Shown: positions 1 to 8,130 of the stretch, in pieces | Position numbering within the stretch: position 1 is the first letter of the stretch | Layout of the letters: every line of letters begins with the position of its first letter | Assembly (NCBI GenBank): GCA_000316135.1 | Contig: JH994060.1 | Location: 20,899 to 39,542 of the forward strand | Length of the DNA: 18,644 nucleotides | Direction of reading: 5' to 3' | Source of the DNA: Trachipleistophora hominis | Taxonomy: Eukaryota; Microsporidia; Pleistophoridae | Notes under the pieces: model-generated | What the model was told of the DNA's origin: nothing | The model's database searches: none | Seen by the model: only the letters and a program-made list of their open reading frames with translations | Translations under genes and position numbers: made by a program

Positions 1-1008
1 TAATGATCTAAAAGTATCAGTAGAATGGAATAATATAAGAGAAGTAAAAAAATACAGAAAATAAGACCATCTAGAAAAATAGGTGTATGTAATAGAGAAA
101 ATAGCAGTTAAAATAGCGATATATGTTATAATATAAAACTCAGTAACCACCGAATGCAATTAAAAATACAGAAAAATAATAAAGATCATAGACAAAACAT
201 ACGACAATAGACGAGGAATAACAGTAAAAAGAGCAGGAAAAATCAAATACAACAATAAATAGATATTCGAATGTGAAGTTATATGGGGTGGTGTAAGAAC
301 AGGGAGCTGTTAAACAACAAAATGAAACAAGTAAAGACAATCTACCTTTAAAATCTTTTCCTTTCAACAAAAACTACACAAATATAATCAACCACATGCA
401 GTTGGTACTTCGATAAAAGAAGTTATAATAAATTTAAAACTTGTGATGTTTCCATCATAACGTTCATAAACTTTTTTATTTTCTAAAATCATTTTAAGCT
501 TTTATTTTATTTTTCAACCCGAAGTTGCGCTCATCATGTATAAATCCACTGTGTTTTACATAGTCTTAAACATTAACTGGTATTTTTGAAAATATTTAAC
601 TACTTATGATTGTATTAACATAGTAATCCTGTCATGTTTAATAAAAAACAGATTTGTTAAATAAAATTTCCTGATGTTCAGCCAGGCAGTACAGATCGTT
701 AATATACGGGACATAAATTGTATGATACTTTTTTATATGGTTTCTCTATATTATTCTGACTATAAATTACTGAACGCTCCTCTTTCTCACGCTTGCGAAA
801 CGAAGGTAGGGTGCCAATGCCATTACAACTAGGGCAAAACTCTTAAACCCTATGCCACTTTCACTAGACAAATACGGTTTATGTCTATTTAATTACATGT
901 GAAATTGTAGTTTTTAATATTATATATAGTTAAAACTTGTTTATCTGCCGATCACCACGTGTCAAACCTTTAAAAAGTTTTACAGAAAACAAAAAGCCAC
1001 CCCAACCA
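1..1008. other. AT-rich region upstream of Dicer, no convincing gene
   Basis: Both strands are broken by frequent stops. The longest frame, on the minus strand at 140-370, starts with TTG, has no internal ATG and gives a low-complexity Tyr/Phe/Ser-rich peptide, so I do not call it. One patch at about 770-860 is visibly richer in G and C than its surroundings. It holds a 6-bp inverted repeat (807-812 with 847-852) and, on the minus strand, a CCC motif 8 bases before an 18-codon frame (823 down to 767). No tRNA or rRNA signature was seen. Confidence 0.6.
1000..1003 (+). promoter_or_regulatory. CCCC start motif of the Dicer gene
   Basis: Four C residues lie five bases before the ATG at 1009, in an otherwise AT-rich region. 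C-rich blocks just upstream of the initiation codon are a known microsporidian signal, thought to mark transcription start with a very short 5' leader. It favours 1009 over the non-ATG extension back to 937. Confidence 0.6.
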
Positions 1009-1692
1009 ATGCAGATTACAAGCAACACTATTTTCCAGTTAAATATCAATTCAAACAAAATAATACAGCATCTGATAAATCACTATAAGAAAGTCATACT
1101 GGTTATTGATGATAAGAACAATACACAATTTGACCATATATACGATTTTCGCGGGGTAAATATACATAGTTCGCAAGTAAAAGATAGGCAACTTATAACC
1201 CGCCATCGATTTTTCTTTCTTGTAAGACGGGGATTATTGTCCGGATTGGATTACGACTGCATTATTTTTAGGCTTCCCAAACTTGATTCCATAGAAATTT
1301 CGACCTTCAAGATATTCTACTATAATAACATTAAATGCAAAGATTTATGTGCGGTTTTTGCGTTTCTAGGAGAAATAAACGAGATGGATCCTATATATCT
1401 ACATAGCAAGAGGTTTATTATGCCTAACGATACCAAGCCCCAAGAAAGTCCAAATGTAAAAATTTTGGTTTGTAAACCGACGCGGGACGATGAATTATTA
1501 ACGTATCTCAAATTGAAAACCGCTCTTGAATACAACAAAGATGATGACCTAGAATTTATTTCATATGAGTTAGCGTTCAAGAAAATGGTTGTGTATCTGA
1601 AAAAGAACAAACATTTGATACAACAAGCGAGCTGTTATAGTAGCACAAACGTCTCAGAAAAAGGAATACGAGCGATTGAACATAATACATAG
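1009..1692 (+). CDS. DCR1: Dicer-like protein, N-terminal part (eroded helicase lobe 1)
   Basis: This is the first of two overlapping frames that together look like one Dicer gene. I start it at the ATG at 1009 (MQITSN) because a CCCC block precedes it; the frame also runs back to a TTG at 937. The 227 residues resemble lobe 1 of the RIG-I/Dicer-type helicase domain, but eroded. The stretch FFFLVRRGLLSGLDYDCIIF aligns by eye with the segment ending in motif II, where the expected Asp-Glu-Cys-His is replaced by RLPK. No Walker A (GxGKT) is present. The frame closes at TAG 1690-1692, while the +1 frame, open from 1619, carries straight on into helicase lobe 2. The VSEK codons at 1651-1662 sit on a run of five A (1658-1662); one A fewer would join the frames and give a protein of about 1,190 residues. 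Assembly error, mutation or slippage are all possible. The assignment rests mainly on the downstream half. Confidence 0.65.
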   Translation: MQITSNTIFQLNINSNKIIQHLINHYKKVILVIDDKNNTQFDHIYDFRGVNIHSSQVKDRQLITRHRFFFLVRRGLLSGLDYDCIIFRLPKLDSIEISTFKIFYYNNIKCKDLCAVFAFLGEINEMDPIYLHSKRFIMPNDTKPQESPNVKILVCKPTRDDELLTYLKLKTALEYNKDDDLEFISYELAFKKMVVYLKKNKHLIQQASCYSSTNVSEKGIRAIEHNT

Positions 1693-4576
1693 AAAATTTG
1701 TATTATTGAAGGAGCTGTTGGAAAATAATAAAGGTAAAAAAATATATGTTGCTTGTAAGCGGTCGGTTCTCTTAAATTACGCAGAATTCTTCAACGAACA
1801 TGAAACTGATATAGATATTCTAATATACTACGATGTCATGAAAGTAGACATAAAAGCCAAAAAATACGTATTTATTGCAGACGATAATTCTTGTTTTGCT
1901 GAAATAGTTGAGACTTGCAAAAATATCAGGGCTGATGACGGAGTTCATCGATTATTCAGGTACTTAAAGAAATCGGAAGAGAAAATTACCACAAAAAAGG
2001 GCGCTTATCTTGAAAAGAGTGTTGCTCATATGTTTTTGAGTCGGTTGTTATGTAACCTCAAGTATTTGTTCGAGCAACATTTTTTGTTCATAGCAAACCT
2101 TGAATACACTGACGTACATTACAGCACTAGCAAAGGATTCGTATGCCACTTGAAATTGCCGTATGTGAGTAACGAGCCTGTATTTACAGAAAGTCATATA
2201 AGCCAGGTAGAGAGGTCCAAACGAGCAGCGTTGCAAGATGCCGCATTTAAATCTATTAAGGGGTTGATGGCATGTGGCTGCCTGGATGAGAATTTGTCGC
2301 TCATAAAAGAATACTTTATCATTAATAAAGTGTATAAATCATGGCTTGAATCAACATACAAGATTGAAAACAGCTACTTGGATCAATTTGATATGGAGTA
2401 CCAGAAGAACATCAACAGCATTGACACGTACCCGCTTGAGTATTTTTTCTCAGTTCTAAATCAAAAAGAGACAAACGAGCAGCCAGTGTTTATAACTCAT
2501 GTTTATTCTCTCATTTTCAAACTCATGCAGCACGTTGTCAATGGCTGTGATTCAACTTATGTGAAAAATGTTTTTAAACAGAAGTATATGGTAACATTGA
2601 AGAAAGCTAACCTACCAAAGATCAAGTCTCGAGCTATTCCAAAGTGTTTTTTAAACTTAAATATGAATCATTTATATGCATTTAGCTCTGATATGGGAAT
2701 CATTTGTGGTAAAACGTTTCGGGAAACTATAAAACTTGAAAATACGTCGTTTGTGTATTTGGGAGAGGTTGATCTGGATGACCAGCAAATGTCTTTGATC
2801 GCATTGTATAACGTGCTGTTCTTCGGTTTACACTATAAGAAAATCGGCTATAATAGCACATATAATTATTTCGCTGTGCCATTACAAGATAAAAAATTGT
2901 TTTTGAATGGCTTTCTAGGCAATCTATATGAAAACCAGGAATATGTTGGATATTTGTTGTTTAACCCGTTCAATAAGAATTTTTACGTCTTCAAAGACTG
3001 GTCTGATCAAAGCATTAACGATAATGCCGTTCAAATTGAGAATGGACCTAACATTAATGATGATCTACTTCGGGGAGAGGATGATAATGACAATGGGGAG
3101 TTTATATCTTATCTTAAATATTTTGAGCAAAAATATGGCACACACTTAAAATATACGGATGATAATGATAAAAGACTAATGTTTAATGGGTATATATACT
3201 CCCATCGCGGAAAAGGTACCGCCACCACCTCTCTTTTATCTTCAGAAATAATGCGTGTCACTCCATGTACTAAAGACGTTTTCGAAAAATACACTGCTTT
3301 TACGCAGAATTTCATTTATTTCGAAGTATTGGCTTTGGTTGATGAGGCAAAGAATGATCTCAACCTTCCTATCTCCCTAAAGTTGCTTTCAAACTGCTTT
3401 ATATCGAAAAATGATAAATATCCCGATTATGAACGATTGGAGTTTTTGGGAGATTGTATTCTTAAGTATTTGGTCACAAAATTTTTCATGCTTTGCTTTG
3501 AATACGACACGGGATTAATTGTGGACTCAAAATGCCGCATAATAGAGAATTCCAATTTAACGTTGATCGGAAGGAAGCTCAAACTGGAATCTTATTTCTC
3601 AAACTTAGTTTTCCAACCACCCTCTTTAAGCGAAAATATCTGCAAGCAGCTTCAGCAATACTTTAATTTCAAAAACACTGCTTTTAATTCACAAACGACG
3701 ATTTGCAGTCAAATAAGTAGTGAAAAGACGTATGCTGATATTGTCGAAGCGATAATAGGTGCTTGTTATGTGGAAAATGGTCTTAATTCAACGGAAAAAA
3801 TGATATTCAGACTAGGAATAATTGACATGTCTAAATATTCTGATAGCATAATTGGTGTTTTTGAGGAGGCTGATAGTGTGAAGAATGAATGGAAAAAACA
3901 GAAGATCAACACAGACAAGTTTCTACGAGATATATTCGAGTTGGATGGTGATGCGTCTATGGACACGTTTGCAAAAACAAAGACGTTTGATTTTTCCTGT
4001 TATTTGGAAAACTGCAACAACGGGACATTTTTCCGATGTAATAGATTTCTGGCAAACCTAGCCGAATATCATAACGTAATGTCTGAGGAACACATCATGG
4101 AAGTTGAGAAAATTCTCAATTACAAATTCAGAAACAAAGGCTTTATTGAAAAAGCTATGATTCATCCGAGTACAAGAGATAAAATGTTCGGAACACGGTC
4201 ATATTTCGAAAAACTTGAATTAATAGGCGATTCAATACTGGATGTATTTGTAACAAAGTCAATTTTCAACGAATACTCCTGCCCATTTGCCCTGCATGAA
4301 GCTCGGAAGAACCTGGTAAATAATCAGATATATGGAAATGTGTTGTATACGAGCAAACTCTTTCATTATATAGAAACATGTTTCGATAAAGATGAATTGA
4401 GAGATAGCTACCTCGTTAACAACTACAAGAAATTGTATGGTGATATATTTGAAGCTATTAATGGTGCTATTTTATTGGATTTGGATTGTAGAGCAGATTT
4501 ATATGAAAAAATATGGGAATCGCGCATCAAGGAATGGCTTTGGTCGTGTCACAAGATTCGAAAAACTATCGAATAA
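1664..4576 (+). CDS. DCR1: Dicer-like ribonuclease, main part (lobe 2, dimerization, PAZ, two RNase III domains)
   Basis: This frame encodes the core of Dicer, which cuts double-stranded RNA into small guide RNAs for Argonaute. Order by nucleotide: helicase lobe 2 remnant (about 1690-1960, with motif IV-like KKIYVACKRS); Dicer dimerization fold (about 1990-2310); platform (about 2640-3010); PAZ (about 3095-3280, with YFEQKYG and the typical exit EIMRVTP); RNase IIIa (about 3290-3830); RNase IIIb (about 4080-4530). Both nuclease sites keep all four acidic residues: ERLEFLGD at 3431 and YADIVEA at 3731; EKLELIGD at 4208 and GDIFEA at 4439. No C-terminal dsRNA-binding domain follows; the protein ends about 40 residues after RNase IIIb. 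There is no independent start here: the first in-frame ATG is at 1838, inside lobe 2, with no CCC motif, so this is the continuation of the 1009 frame. I place the start just after the A5 run. The stop overlaps an AATAAA. Confidence 0.9.
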   Translation, partial: EYERLNIIHRKFVLLKELLENNKGKKIYVACKRSVLLNYAEFFNEHETDIDILIYYDVMKVDIKAKKYVFIADDNSCFAEIVETCKNIRADDGVHRLFRYLKKSEEKITTKKGAYLEKSVAHMFLSRLLCNLKYLFEQHFLFIANLEYTDVHYSTSKGFVCHLKLPYVSNEPVFTESHISQVERSKRAALQDAAFKSIKGLMACGCLDENLSLIKEYFIINKVYKSWLESTYKIENSYLDQFDMEYQKNINSIDTYPLEYFFSVLNQKETNEQPVFITHVYSLIFKLMQHVVNGCDSTYVKNVFKQKYMVTLKKANLPKIKSRAIPKCFLNLNMNHLYAFSSDMGIICGKTFRETIKLENTSFVYLGEVDLDDQQMSLIALYNVLFFGLHYKKIGYNSTYNYFAVPLQDKKLFLNGFLGNLYENQEYVGYLLFNPFNKNFYVFKDWSDQSINDNAVQIENGPNINDDLLRGEDDNDNGEFISYLKYFEQKYGTHLKYTDDNDKRLMFNGYIYSHRGKGTATTSLLSSEIMRVTPCTKDVFEKYTAFTQNFIYFEVLALVDEAKNDLNLPISLKLLSNCFISKNDKYPDYERLEFLGDCILKYLVTKFFMLCFEYDTGLIVDSKCRIIENSNLTLIGRKLKLESYFSNLVFQPPSLSENICKQLQQYFNFKNTAFNSQTTICSQISSEKTYADIVEAIIGACYVENGLNSTEKMIFRLGIIDMSKYSDSIIGVFEEADSVKNEWKKQKINTDKFLRDIFELDGDASMDTFAKTKTFDFSCYLENCNNGTFFRCNRFLANLAEYHNVMSEEHIMEVEKILNYKFRNKGFIEKAMIHPSTRDKMFGTRSYFEKLELIGDSILDVFVTKSIFNEYSCPFALHEARKNLVNNQIYGNVLYTSKLFHYIETCFDKDELRDSYLVNNYKKLYGDIFEAINGAILLDLDCRADLYEKIWESRIKEWLWSCHKIRKTIE

Positions 4577-4577
4577 A
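4572..4577 (+). terminator. AATAAA overlapping the Dicer stop codon
   Basis: The hexamer AATAAA contains the TAA stop at 4574-4576. In microsporidia, polyadenylation signals at or inside the stop codon are common and imply a very short 3' untranslated region. Inferred from sequence only. Confidence 0.4.
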
Positions 4578-5262
4578 GCAAACTATTATTATACGTGTAT
4601 ATCCCGATCGTTAAAAATGATCGTTTATTTTTCGTAGATCATCATTTAGCAGTTGATTTTATTGCTATATGGCAAGGTCTTATTCATCAGTTCATGCCTA
4701 TATGATTAGTGTTCACAACCAATTCTGTTTGTGTTTCGAATCAACAGATTTCTTTATTTTTAGTATCATTATTCCTGGAAAACATTAAATTCTTGTACGT
4801 TTAAACCTATTACGAGTAGTTTTAATGTGTTGATCTATTTAGTACTGTGTGGTACGACAAGCAAGCTGGAAGTATTATAACGAGAAAAAATTTACATCAT
4901 TAAAATCTTTTGCTTACCAAAAACAGATTACCTGTGTTGAATAATGCCTATACGAGATAGTAATTGATAATTTCAAGGAGATAAAGCATCAGTATTGGAG
5001 AAGATATAAGGTGTTTTTGAAATAAAAATTGCCGGATCAAGAGAAAATAGATTATTGGTGTTTAGAAGTGTTCATACCAAACATCAACTAAAAATAAGAG
5101 AATGTAATTATGTTAATAAAACAACGAATGAACCACCAACACATATATACCTCGAAAGCGACCAGGTGAATAACCAACGGCTAAATCATATAACAAAACA
5201 CAACATTATTGTAATAACATTAAAATATTTAAAGATAATAGATTTAAACTAGCACACAATAG
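4577..5262. other. Intergenic region between convergent Dicer and proteasome genes
   Basis: AT-rich DNA between two convergent genes. A short direct repeat beginning GATCGTT (about 4606 and 4619) lies just after Dicer. The only longer frame (5055-5252, +) starts with TTG, has no CCC motif and resembles no family I know. I see no RNA gene. Confidence 0.55.
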
Positions 5263-5268
5263 TTTATT
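5263..5268 (-). terminator. AATAAA at the stop of the proteasome gene
   Basis: On the minus strand AATAAA overlaps the end of the TAA stop (5269-5267), as in the Dicer gene. Probable polyadenylation signal with almost no 3' untranslated region. Confidence 0.4.
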
Positions 5269-5974
5269 ATTCAGACTCGGAAATCTTTTGCAATATAGTA
5301 TCAATTTCTTTCACATTTAGGTATTTCAATTCATTGTTGTCCTTGGTGTAGCATACTGATATATTTCCTGGCGAAAATTCGTTGCCGATAGATTCACTGA
5401 GTCCTTTAACAACTGTGAACAGTGCTTTGGCGTGGTCCATATCCATATGGTATCCTTTTTCGAGGTATTTGTTCATTTTCATACTATTCTCACCAACACC
5501 TAATGCATAATACGAATAGAAAACTGCAGAAGTGTCCGTGTGATATAACAACGGTGTATTTTCATCAAAACCAAAGAAGATTGCTGTAAAAGCCATTGGC
5601 CGCTCTCCAGAACGCTGAATGAGCTCTTGTCGTTCATCAGCTAGATTTCTGGCCAGAATATCAGCAGTTACGTCGAATCCCAGCTCGTAAGTTTTTTTGG
5701 CGGCCATATCCTTAACGCTGTTCACGATCTGGTCAATATCAGCGGGAAATCCAGAAATTGCGAGGTGAACCTTTTCGGATACTTGAACTATATTGAAGTT
5801 CTTCGGTATTTCAAGACTTTCGAACGTCTGTTTCTTAGCAGCACAGTAAATAGCATCCTTAGTCCTCAGCACTATCAATGGTATGCCCGTTGACGCGGCC
5901 TCCAAAGCATATTCAACCATTTTCAAGGTTCCCTCTGGGCAGAACTCGGCGTAATACTCGTGTTTACCTGTCAT
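5267..5974 (-). CDS. 20S proteasome alpha subunit, probably alpha-1 type
   Basis: An alpha subunit of the 20S proteasome core; alpha subunits form the outer, non-catalytic rings that gate substrate entry. The N-terminal family signature is clear (FCPEGTLKMVEYALEA, matching the usual S-P-E-G-R-L-x-Q-V-E-Y-A pattern), followed by the central RPMAFTAIFFGFDE and LLYHTDTSAVFYSYYALGVG segments. GFDVTADILARNLAD and the C-terminal EIDTILQKI fit alpha-1 (SCL1/PSMA6) best by eye. Alpha-4 is the main alternative, because of RPxxxxAxxxGFD and YLEKGY. The 235 residues are normal for the family. I start it at the second Met (5974): CCCC lies three bases before it, inside the extension that begins with the ATG at 5986. 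No catalytic N-terminal Thr is expected in an alpha subunit and none is seen. It stands alone on the minus strand. Confidence 0.88.
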   Translation of the reverse strand: MTGKHEYYAEFCPEGTLKMVEYALEAASTGIPLIVLRTKDAIYCAAKKQTFESLEIPKNFNIVQVSEKVHLAISGFPADIDQIVNSVKDMAAKKTYELGFDVTADILARNLADERQELIQRSGERPMAFTAIFFGFDENTPLLYHTDTSAVFYSYYALGVGENSMKMNKYLEKGYHMDMDHAKALFTVVKGLSESIGNEFSPGNISVCYTKDNNELKYLNVKEIDTILQKISESE

Positions 5975-5977
5975 CGA

Positions 5978-5981
5978 GGGG
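5978..5981 (-). promoter_or_regulatory. CCCC start motif of the proteasome alpha gene
   Basis: On the minus strand CCCC is followed by TCG and then the ATG at 5974. If this is the microsporidian start signal, the in-frame ATG at 5986 lies upstream of it and is not the initiator, removing four residues. Confidence 0.55.
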
Positions 5982-6541
5982 TTCATATTTTACGAGTTAT
6001 TATTTTCGAATAATTACGGAGAGATGTAATAACAATAACAAAATACTTTTAGAAGTGTATACGTGAAACTAGGAGTATAAAATATTTCAATTTGTCTTGA
6101 AAAAGAACAGACTTTTGACAAAATCATCTTGTATACGAAAATTTTGGTGTGAGCTATTAAGATTAAATGCTATAAATTAGTTATGAATCCTGTGATCCTA
6201 TATAGCTAATTTCTTTTGTATAGCTAAGCATGTGTTGAGATATGAATATATCGAGTATAATAGAAACAAAATATTAACTATCAACAACATATAATAGTTG
6301 TATGAAATCGTTAATTTATACAGATTATTAAAGATGAAGGTGACAATTAAAATAACTTTTACTTTTAAAAAGCACGGATTACAACCAACCCTGTGTTAAA
6401 GACCACTTAGTACTAAATCTTCTCTTGAAATGATAATTTTGTGTTTAGTTATGTTTATGTGATCTCGTAAATTATTTATCTGTCTTTAAAAAGCATATTA
6501 ATTAAAAGATTGAAGCGATCAATGTTGCTTTTATTGCTTAC
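5982..6541. other. AT-rich intergenic region
   Basis: Between the proteasome start and the 3' end of the NatB-like gene. Stops are dense in all frames and I found no CCC-ATG pair leading to a frame of useful length. It contains a probable AATAAA for the NatB-like gene on the minus strand (6535-6530), seven bases past that stop codon. Confidence 0.5.
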
Positions 6542-7522
6542 TTATATATCATCCGCTCCTTTTTGGAACTCCACGATTTTTGCTATGGCATCACCAAACT
6601 CAAACTCGTCTTTTAAATCGTAATAATCGTTAACTAATAACTTTTTATAATCATCACCTGTGCCTTTCCGATTATACAAGTTCTTAAGTATTCCTGGTTG
6701 CATTTTCTGTTTCGCATATTTGTTAAAAAAGTATGCACACCTGGAACCAAGAATATTGGAAAACATATTGTTGATTTCATTCGATAATATTTTGTTTTGT
6801 TTTATTTCCTTGATAATCACATTGTTCTCAAGTTTTTTCTTTAAATTCAACAGTGAAATTGCAACATCAAACTTACCCGTGTTTATAAATGTAATCATTG
6901 ACTCGTTGATGGTTTTAAGATTGCCCATGACCATTTCTTCAACCCCATCTAGTTTTTTCCCGTAAAACACCGATGCATCGTGATATAAAAACGATAAGTT
7001 GATTTTTTGTATTTCCTGTATCCGCAGGCTGTGCATTTCCATGGATATACCCGGTAGATAAAGTAAATAACGGCAAATAAAAAGATGTATCAACTGTATT
7101 TCATATCCGTATTCATCGTTATTTTTGTACTTGTAAGTAAAGTACAATGCCAATATAATAAGATTTTCTTGTCTAGAGCCTATCAGAAGAGAAAGCAGCA
7201 GTTTCAAGTTTATAAGACTTGGATCGTTGTGAAAAACAGCTAACCTTTGTTCAATATTTCCTTCAAAATAATCTTTCAGCATTTCAATCGGACGAACTGC
7301 GTTCATTTTTTCCAGTTCACTCACACTTGAAATATTTTGAATTAATTTTTTCATCACATCTTCAGACTTTTCATAATAAAATTTATAATACAAATAGTTT
7401 AAGGTTGATCTTTCGGGAAGACTAATGTTCTTCTTGATAGCGTACTCATAAACATCCCAGTCATCCAAATTATCAAGCAAAAAATTAATAATTTCTTCAT
7501 CGCTTGCATGGTCTCTATCCAT
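6542..7522 (-). CDS. Helical-repeat protein, probable NatB auxiliary subunit (Mdm20/NAA25-like), C-terminal part
   Basis: The second of two overlapping minus-strand frames that look like one gene. It opens with DEEIINFLLDNLDDWDVYEY, which by eye resembles the helix ending in a D-D-W signature in Mdm20/NAA25, the TPR-type subunit that anchors the NatB catalytic subunit to ribosomes for N-terminal acetylation. The rest is alpha-helical and charged with no catalytic motif. The ATG at 7522 has no CCC motif, and this frame stays open upstream past 7550, so it is probably a continuation rather than a separate gene. The shift from the 8130 frame lies somewhere between about 7560 and 7399. A T5 run (minus strand, 7554-7550) and a T6 run (7494-7489) are candidate sites; one extra T in the T5 run would join the frames smoothly. 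The family assignment rests on fold type and a short signature. Confidence 0.6.
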   Translation of the reverse strand: MDRDHASDEEIINFLLDNLDDWDVYEYAIKKNISLPERSTLNYLYYKFYYEKSEDVMKKLIQNISSVSELEKMNAVRPIEMLKDYFEGNIEQRLAVFHNDPSLINLKLLLSLLIGSRQENLIILALYFTYKYKNNDEYGYEIQLIHLFICRYLLYLPGISMEMHSLRIQEIQKINLSFLYHDASVFYGKKLDGVEEMVMGNLKTINESMITFINTGKFDVAISLLNLKKKLENNVIIKEIKQNKILSNEINNMFSNILGSRCAYFFNKYAKQKMQPGILKNLYNRKGTGDDYKKLLVNDYYDLKDEFEFGDAIAKIVEFQKGADDI

Positions 7523-8130
7523 TGCGAATGATATACTCCGACCATTAATAAAAATTCTTTGAGGATCAAAAAGTAACAGAGATCCCTCTTGTCCGTCGTC
7601 TTGATAAACGCATACACCTCGTCGTTCAATATACCATAGCTCTTAAGACAATACATACAATTTGTGCTATAAGAACTGTTTCGTATTATTTCACTGAGTA
7701 ACTCCATATGACGAGTTCTTGTTTCGTATATTATCTGGGCAATGATCGGAAACACTAGGAAATGATTTTTATTACGTTTTATCTCCTTGCCAAGCATAAT
7801 ACAATTCTCGTACTCATAATTAAGTAAGGCGACTTCGTACAACTCTAGCGGATCACTGAGCTTTAGTGTCTTGAGAGACTTTGCCTGGTTCAATCCAACA
7901 AAAATGCATTTGACGATGTAAGTATAATTAGAATCGAAAATTTTTGGAATTGTGACTTTCTGTGCCTCTGTGAATCTTTTTAGTTGTATCAACGAGTAAG
8001 CGTAAATTATTTCTATCCGTGGATCCGAGGCTCCCTTCTTACGTGCTTGCGATATGCGATCTATGACTTGAACATAATCTTTGTTTTGTAAATCACCTAT
8101 AATTTTTTCGAACTCAGTTCTTACAACCAT
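7399..8130 (-). CDS. Helical-repeat protein, probable NatB auxiliary subunit (Mdm20/NAA25-like), N-terminal part
   Basis: N-terminal half of the split gene. It begins with TPR-like helices (FEKIIGDLQNKDY, then IEIIYAYSLIQLKRFTEAQ), as in the N-terminal repeats of NatA/NatB auxiliary subunits, followed by helical segments around KNHFLVFPIIAQIIY that fit the Mdm20/NAA25 layout. I start it at the Met at 8130, preceded by CCC with a seven-base gap; the upstream in-frame ATG at 8169 would add 13 residues that contain the motif itself. After about 7560 this frame turns into an unlikely Ile/Phe/Met-rich tail that ends at 7399, while the overlapping frame continues the helical protein. The last 50 or so residues are therefore probably not native. 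The joined protein would be about 520 residues, shorter than typical NAA25 (over 750). Confidence 0.6.
   Translation of the reverse strand: MVVRTEFEKIIGDLQNKDYVQVIDRISQARKKGASDPRIEIIYAYSLIQLKRFTEAQKVTIPKIFDSNYTYIVKCIFVGLNQAKSLKTLKLSDPLELYEVALLNYEYENCIMLGKEIKRNKNHFLVFPIIAQIIYETRTRHMELLSEIIRNSSYSTNCMYCLKSYGILNDEVYAFIKTTDKRDLCYFLILKEFLLMVGVYHSQWIETMQAMKKLLIFCLIIWMTGMFMSTLSRRTLVFPKDQP

Noticed and set aside
140..370. Minus-strand frame of 76 codons
   Set aside because: Starts with TTG, has no ATG and no CCC motif; low-complexity Tyr/Phe/Ser composition typical of AT-rich noise.
4730..4748. T-loop-like TTCGAAT
   Set aside because: The flanking bases form no T-stem and no other tRNA arms can be placed.
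5055..5252. Plus-strand frame of 65 codons
   Set aside because: TTG start, no motif, no recognisable similarity.
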